A DNA stretch of 64,000 bases, taken from positions 4,375,722-4,439,721 of the forward strand of contig OZ025213.1 of NCBI GenBank assembly GCA_964019055.1, written 5' to 3'. A program made the position numbers and the translations under genes. Origin of the DNA: Anthopleura xanthogrammica. Taxonomy: Eukaryota > Cnidaria > Anthozoa > Actiniaria > Actiniidae. The notes beneath the pieces were generated by a model. The model was not told the DNA's origin. It was given only the letters and a program-made list of their open reading frames with translations, and did not search any database. Of this stretch, positions 54,092 to 64,000 are shown one piece after another (position 1 is the stretch's first letter; the number at the start of each line of letters is the position of its first letter).

Positions 54092-56073
54092 TCAAAATGC
54101 AACTAAGGGGCTTCCAGAGTCATGTTTTTTTGGTTGAATGTCTTGTGAATTCACTGCTTGGTCTATCAGTTCAGGACTAGATGAACAACGTAAAATTCCT
54201 CGACTACTTTGAATGTTATTAACGTTGTGTTGCTTAAAAGTCATTTGTTGAAAAAAGGCTAATAAAATATCATTTCCAACAAATGGTGCCAAGCTATTCA
54301 CGCTTTTCTCTGAAGCTGTCTCTTTCATAAGCTGGAGATAGTTATGATGAGCATCTTCATCACCAGCCTCTGCTGCCATTCTGTAATATCTTAGAGCTTC
54401 TTCATGATCTACTGGAAGACCTCCTAAGCCATGCTGGTAGAACACACCAAGGTTATGCTGAGCTGAAACACTGCCATGATTTGCTGCGGAATTGTACAAC
54501 TCAGCTGCTGTTTTGAGATCTCGTTCCACACCAAGACCACGTTCATAGCAGATTCCTAAATGATATTCAGCAGCAGCATCTTTCTTAGAAGCAGCCTTTT
54601 CCAGGTAGGACACAGCTTTTGAATAGTCAACAAGATTGGAGGTTTCATTTGCATAGTATATGCCTAAATAGGACTGTGCTTTCTTCATGCCAGCTTTTGC
54701 TGCTAGCTCTAATAGCTCCAGTGCTCTGGTTTGGTCTTTGGGTAATCCCCCAATGCCTTCCATGTGGAACAGAGCAAGGTTATAGAATGCTCCACTGTGG
54801 TTAAGAGCTGCTGCTTTTTTGTAGCACTCGGCAGCTTTTTCAAGGTCTCTGTCTATTCCTTTGGCATTCTCATAGCACAAACCAAGGTTAAACTGTGCGA
54901 GGGAATGTCCATGTACACTAGCTTGCTGAAAGAGTGCAAACGCCTCTTGATATTGTCGTCTTGCTGCATATTTCACACCTAGTTTGTTCTGACATTCTGC
55001 TGTGCATTCATCAGAGGTTATCTCGAAGGACGATGTGGCTTCATTCAAAGACTGGCTTTTGCTGTTTGAATCTTCTAAAGCCGGTTGATCACTTTGAACC
55101 ACTGGAAGAACAGCCAAGGCTGATCTTGGGTTGTGAATCGTCAAGTAGTATATTGCTTGGGGAATCCTACTGACGTCAATCTTGTGGTCTTCGTCAAAAA
55201 TATAATGTTGACAGCTCAGTATACTTGTCAGTGTTAATACACCTGAAAACCACTGAGAAAGAACAAAGAAAAAGTTTAGACTGGAGTTAATTATCAATCA
55301 ATATTTATGAGTCTGTCTAGATAGTACAGCTCATGATATGACAGGAATGACGCAACACAATCGAATTATTTCGGTATTTTTTGTTTTGATTCAACACTCC
55401 TCACACGTGGTATACAAATTATTCACCTACAAAAGTAAAATATATAACAAAAGCTAGTGCTATTTGCCTTCTTTTTAGAAGAAAAAGATAAATAGAAAAT
55501 AGCGAGTATCTAAGAGAAATAGCTGCCATAAGCCTCGAGCTTTCTGACAGTACTTTCTAGTAAAGTACGACTCTCATAAAAGCTGTATAAAAGACGTACC
55601 AATTTAATTTCATCGATTAATCTTCCACAACCAGCATGTTCTTCTTCTTTTTCTCCACCAATATAAGACATGAGCCTTGCTACTTTTCTCCTGTCTTCTC
55701 TCCTAGCACGAACGAGAATGCTTCGTACAAGGTCAAAACCTTCCTCGAGCTGCGCGAGGTCGTGTTCATGAAGAAGAGCTTTCCCATGTCGAGGTAAGCT
55801 TCGTTCTTTTTCAAGACTCAATGAAAGTGGATTAACTTCATCGTTCTTCTCCGTGACCTGTACTTGTCCAAGGCGAAGGTTTGCTGGATTTCCAGATCGC
55901 TTCGAGAAGACTGTAGAATAAATCCAAGAAGAAAGTTGTTCACATGAGCTGTGCTTCATGGAGGAACCATACGATGATCAAAATACGATGTGAAAACCCA
56001 AAATTCTTTATGGCGAATGCATATTTCAACAAAGATGGACTTAGTTCTTACCTTGGCGAAGAGTTCTCCACAT
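54092..56073 (-). CDS. DELE1: DELE1-like mitochondrial Sel1/TPR-repeat protein
   Basis: Three coding exons on the minus strand: 56052-56073, 55600-55910 and 54092-55252, joined in frame, giving 497 residues (human DELE1 is about 515). The N-terminus, MWRTLRQVFSKRSGNPANLR, is basic and lacks acidic residues, as expected for a mitochondrial import signal. A hydrophobic stretch WFSGVLTLTSILSC follows at about 112-125. From about residue 200 on there are five to six Sel1-type helical repeats (AQFNLGLCYENAKGIDRD, AEYHLGICYERGLGVERD, AQHNLGVFYQHGLGGLP). In mammals DELE1 is cut by OMA1 under mitochondrial stress and its repeat domain activates the kinase HRI in the cytosol. Assignment rests on layout, length and repeat type; another Sel1 protein is possible. 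Confidence 0.7.
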
Positions 56074-56979
56074 ATTGTCTTTCAAATTTCTCTACAATTC
56101 CCCAAAGTTTAGGACTTCACATTCGCTCCACCGGCCATCTTCAACATGCCTGGATCTTCGATATTCTATATTTAGCACATTAGTAATTGATTAGATCGAG
56201 CAATCTATTGGATGAGCCACCCACGTGTCTGTATACCTTAACCTTAGATCCGGAAATGCGTCAAAAACCGGAAACGAAGCGTGGGAGGGGACTAATTTTC
56301 AAACAGAGAGCTGGCTCTTAGCATGCATTGGTATTTTTTCAAAAAAAACCATTCTTTTTGAAAACTGAATATTTGATTTCCCATAAAAAACGTCACGTTT
56401 CTCTTTCATATGTATTTTTAAATTTATTGACAATTTCCAACTTTCCATTTTTGCCTTTCTCAATTTTGCCTTTTTCATTTAACATTTCCCTTTTTGTCAT
56501 AATGTCCATTCACAAAATGCCAGACTAGTTTACAAATTTTTATTTTTGAAACATCTTCATGAAGCATTCACTTGCTAAAAATGTTTTTTTTCCTTCTCAT
56601 TTTGAGGCTTTCATTTATCTAATAGTGTATGGGGGAGGGGGTCGTCAAAATCACTTGTGTTTTCGAAATATTACTGGGTTGGCAAAAATATCATATCCCC
56701 CCTGTATTTCGTCCAGTTTATTACTAACCCCCTTTAAAGCTGCATACAATAACAGCAACAACGTCCCTGAGCTTGCAATGATAGAGATATGTGAATGATT
56801 GTCCAAGGTGTGAAAATGAGGTCTGTAACATTGCAAGCTCACTGTTCGTCTTGCTTCAATGCAGAGGCACAGCTACCTTTCAAGATAGCGCAGGGAACTG
56901 TGAGGGGGACTATTCACTGAATTATGCCTGATTATACTCCATAAGAAATATAAAACTATTATTCAGCTGATTGACATGA
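56074..56979. other. Spacer between DELE1-like and NUDCD2 genes
   Basis: No supported gene. It should contain the DELE1-like promoter near 56074-56200 and the NUDCD2 3' untranslated region at its right end. Confidence 0.5.
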
Positions 56980-58747
56980 TCAGTCTTGTGATGGAAGCTT
57001 TGGACCACCTCCTGTATAGTTCCCAGTTACTTCTGCACCACTGAAATCAAAACCAGGGTTCTGCATGCAAAGAAGAAAATAATTGTCAGAGATATGGTGG
57101 AGCATATTTTAAAGTTGGGTGGTGGGGAGGGCTAGAACGTTTTTTTTTTGGGGGGGGAGCACATTTTAAAGTTGAGCTAAAGTTGGGGTGAGAATCTTCT
57201 TCATCAATAACCAGTGGCTAACAAACCTATGGCCTTCGATCATTCCATGATTGAATTGAAATTTATAAGTTGATTTTTGCTGAGGGAAGAAAATTTAAGA
57301 ACCTGGACAAAAATCCTTGAAACACTCTACTCGCATATGACAGAAACACTCTACTCGCATATGACACTTAGTTCAGAAATCGGACCTGGGTTGCATTAGT
57401 AAGAGGCGAGTGCTTTTTCCATTAAGCCACCTGTGCTTACAAGGTATGAATATTTCCTACATGTGGCTGTGACATTGCCGCGGGCCTATCACCTGGACTT
57501 TTGAAATGGGGTTGTATTTGGCATTTTATGGTTGGTGGGGAAGAAAGAGAGTGGGTGAGCTCCTTTGAATTCATTGTAATCCATTGAACCACATGCAAAC
57601 CTGGTAACAAGCCTGCACTATACTAGTAGCTTATATATTTTTTGGGTTGTATGAGCTGAATCAATTCGTCATGGTCAGTACACAGACCTCTTTCTGAAAT
57701 CTTTCTAGTGTTAGTTTTTTCTCCATCTCATCATATGTCAGTGGGTCTGTGTGGTATTGGTCCTTTAGAAGTGACTTCCACCCTTTTGATGCTTCTCTTT
57801 CAGACTTTACCAAAACAATATGAACCAACTTCTTGTCCTCTGGGAAAATATAAGATATTTTCAATTTAAGAAAATAATTATCAACATGATGAGTGCATGA
57901 GTTATAGAACTAGCTAGAGGAATGCCTGCTCTGATGGCTGATATAAGCAAGAGCAGCAACTATGATAGCAAAAGGCAACAAGATATAAAACCCCTTCCCT
58001 TTTTATACTCGACCAGTCCCTCAGCTGGCCTTATGGTAGGGAAAATATCCACGCCTTAAGAATAATGGCTGCATTCTCAATGGCTGGACATGCATAATGA
58101 TGGGCCACATATAGTGGACTGATTATGACCATGCAGTCTGGATGATAGGACTGATCTAAGAGGAGTTTTGCCAGACAAGTGCCTGATTTTGGCCAGTCAT
58201 TGATGATTTATTAACCAGCTATTAGTTTTAACCCTGGTCAATGGAGGCATATGTTCGGGGGGAGGGGAAGGGGGGAGAGGGGTATGAAAATTTGTATAAC
58301 ATCAGCACGGCAAACTATATATAATGCAAGATGTTAATTCTCTTTCAAATTAAACTTTCCTTTCTCACCTACTGTCCAAATACTGTCATCTTGTAATACT
58401 GTACCACAGAGCTCTCCCTGCAGTGAGTAAAAAGCATAAGTCAAATTTTGAAAACACTGTGCACAATCATTATCCACTTCCAGCAAAAGAGCTAATTCAA
58501 AATTATGAGGGGTGGGGGAATTTTTATTACTTTCTTTAAAAAAAGCACAAAAACATACTTTGAATATTTCTTTTCCCTGTGCCACACATAAAATACTTTT
58601 AGCCTTGATATCACATTTGACGTCTTTCCCTCTCGTCCCTTGGGGGACATCTACTTCAATAAACACCTCCTCTATTGTCTGTGCCCAAGTTCCCCAAGGG
58701 GTTTTGGACTTGACGATCCCACTCTTCTCATCAAAGTGATCAGCCAT
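56980..58747 (-). CDS. NUDCD2: NudC domain-containing protein 2
   Basis: Four coding exons on the minus strand: 58559-58747, 58369-58417, 57688-57839 and 56980-57060, giving 156 residues (human 157). The CS/p23-like domain fills about residues 14-105 (TPWGTWAQTIEEVFIEVDVP, then DDSIWTVG). The C-terminal helix-rich part carries the hallmark KLTLERFQKE and NPGFDFSGAE. NudC-family CS proteins act as HSP90 cochaperones; NUDCD2 stabilises LIS1 and supports dynein-related processes. The chosen start gives the family's usual length. It is divergent from LARS1, 248 bp away. Near full-length agreement with the family makes this a firm call. Confidence 0.93.
57236..57440 (-). repeat. SINE-like repeat in NUDCD2 intron 3
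   Basis: Read on the minus strand it starts with a tRNA-like head (GCACAGGTGGCTTAATGG, later GGTCCGATTTC). It then has a 26-bp unit repeated twice (GCGAGTAGAGTGTTTC) and a body ending GCAAAAATCAACTT. The body resembles sequence at 20965-21000, and the adjacent CCAGTGGCTAACA motif recurs near 20950 and 63970. Confidence 0.5.
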
Positions 58748-58995
58748 TCTCTTTACTCCTATGATATTCTTTCAATTTCCCTCTTGTAATGGGTACAGTC
58801 CGCTGGTCTACAATATCGTGGGCGTATATCTTTTGTTGACACTCAGCTGACTGGTTTAACAGCAGGCTCAGTAGGGTTATGCGCTTGGTCAGCGCACGTG
58901 TGACTTGGTTTTCCGGCAAAAAATACCGTCTTTTTTCCTCTCAGTTTACCCAGAAATATTTTATTTGGAGAGGATTGTGTCAGGCTACTAACAAC
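58748..58995. promoter_or_regulatory. Bidirectional NUDCD2/LARS1 promoter region
   Basis: Only 248 bp separate the two start codons, which face apart. I see no TATA box, as usual for divergent housekeeping promoters. Confidence 0.75.

Positions 58996-64000
<5,005 letters not shown>

Overview
This is animal nuclear DNA. It carries intron-rich conserved metazoan genes, many short hairpin DNA transposons (MITEs), tRNA-derived SINE-like repeats and microsatellites. The gene set is NUP98-NUP96, SUMO, the shelterin protein RAP1 (TERF2IP), a DELE1-like protein, NUDCD2 and LARS1. Together with a local tandem expansion of acetylserotonin O-methyltransferase (ASMT)-like genes, this fits an anthozoan cnidarian (stony coral or sea anemone). 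The organism call is an inference from gene content and style, not from a search. There are no prokaryotic operons and no CRISPR array.

Layout: 1-3.3 kb is gene-free and MITE-rich. 3.3-20.9 kb holds four tandem ASMT-like genes on the + strand (A 3313-6793, B 8264-10501, C 14550-16932, D 19241-20837). Each has three coding exons with identical phase-1 intron positions. D carries an in-frame TGA. B looks like a mosaic, with an A-like exon 2 between C/D-like exons 1 and 3. 21.6-41.0 kb is a complete 38-exon NUP98-NUP96 gene predicting a 1853-residue precursor, with FG repeats, a GLEBS motif and the autoproteolytic HF/T site. 41.9-42.7 kb (-) is a small secreted VWC-like gene. 44.2-44.9 kb is an intronless DUF4476 gene with a TATA box. 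47.0-48.1 kb (-) is SUMO, head to head with RAP1 (48.4-52.7 kb, +). 54.1-56.1 kb (-) is the DELE1-like gene. 57.0-58.7 kb (-) is NUDCD2, head to head with LARS1 (58.99 kb to beyond the window end, +).

The ASMT-like enzymes would transfer methyl groups from S-adenosylmethionine to small molecules. The other genes are housekeeping or stress functions: nuclear pore, SUMO conjugation, telomere protection, mitochondrial stress signalling, a CS-domain cochaperone and tRNA charging. They are neighbours and do not form an obvious shared pathway, but two gene pairs share short bidirectional promoters.

The main points for a second look are: a 6-nt microexon in LARS1 next to a roughly 540-bp GGAT microsatellite; a probable GC-AG intron in RAP1 and a half-MITE abutting another RAP1 splice donor; the ASMT-like mosaic, the nonsense copy and the Gly-to-Cys change in SAM motif I; a 693-bp palindromic transposon with perfect 17-bp ends and a 7-bp target duplication; and a SINE whose tail unit is tandemly repeated. 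All exon boundaries were read by eye from splice signals and frame continuity. I see no clearly new multi-gene system in this window.
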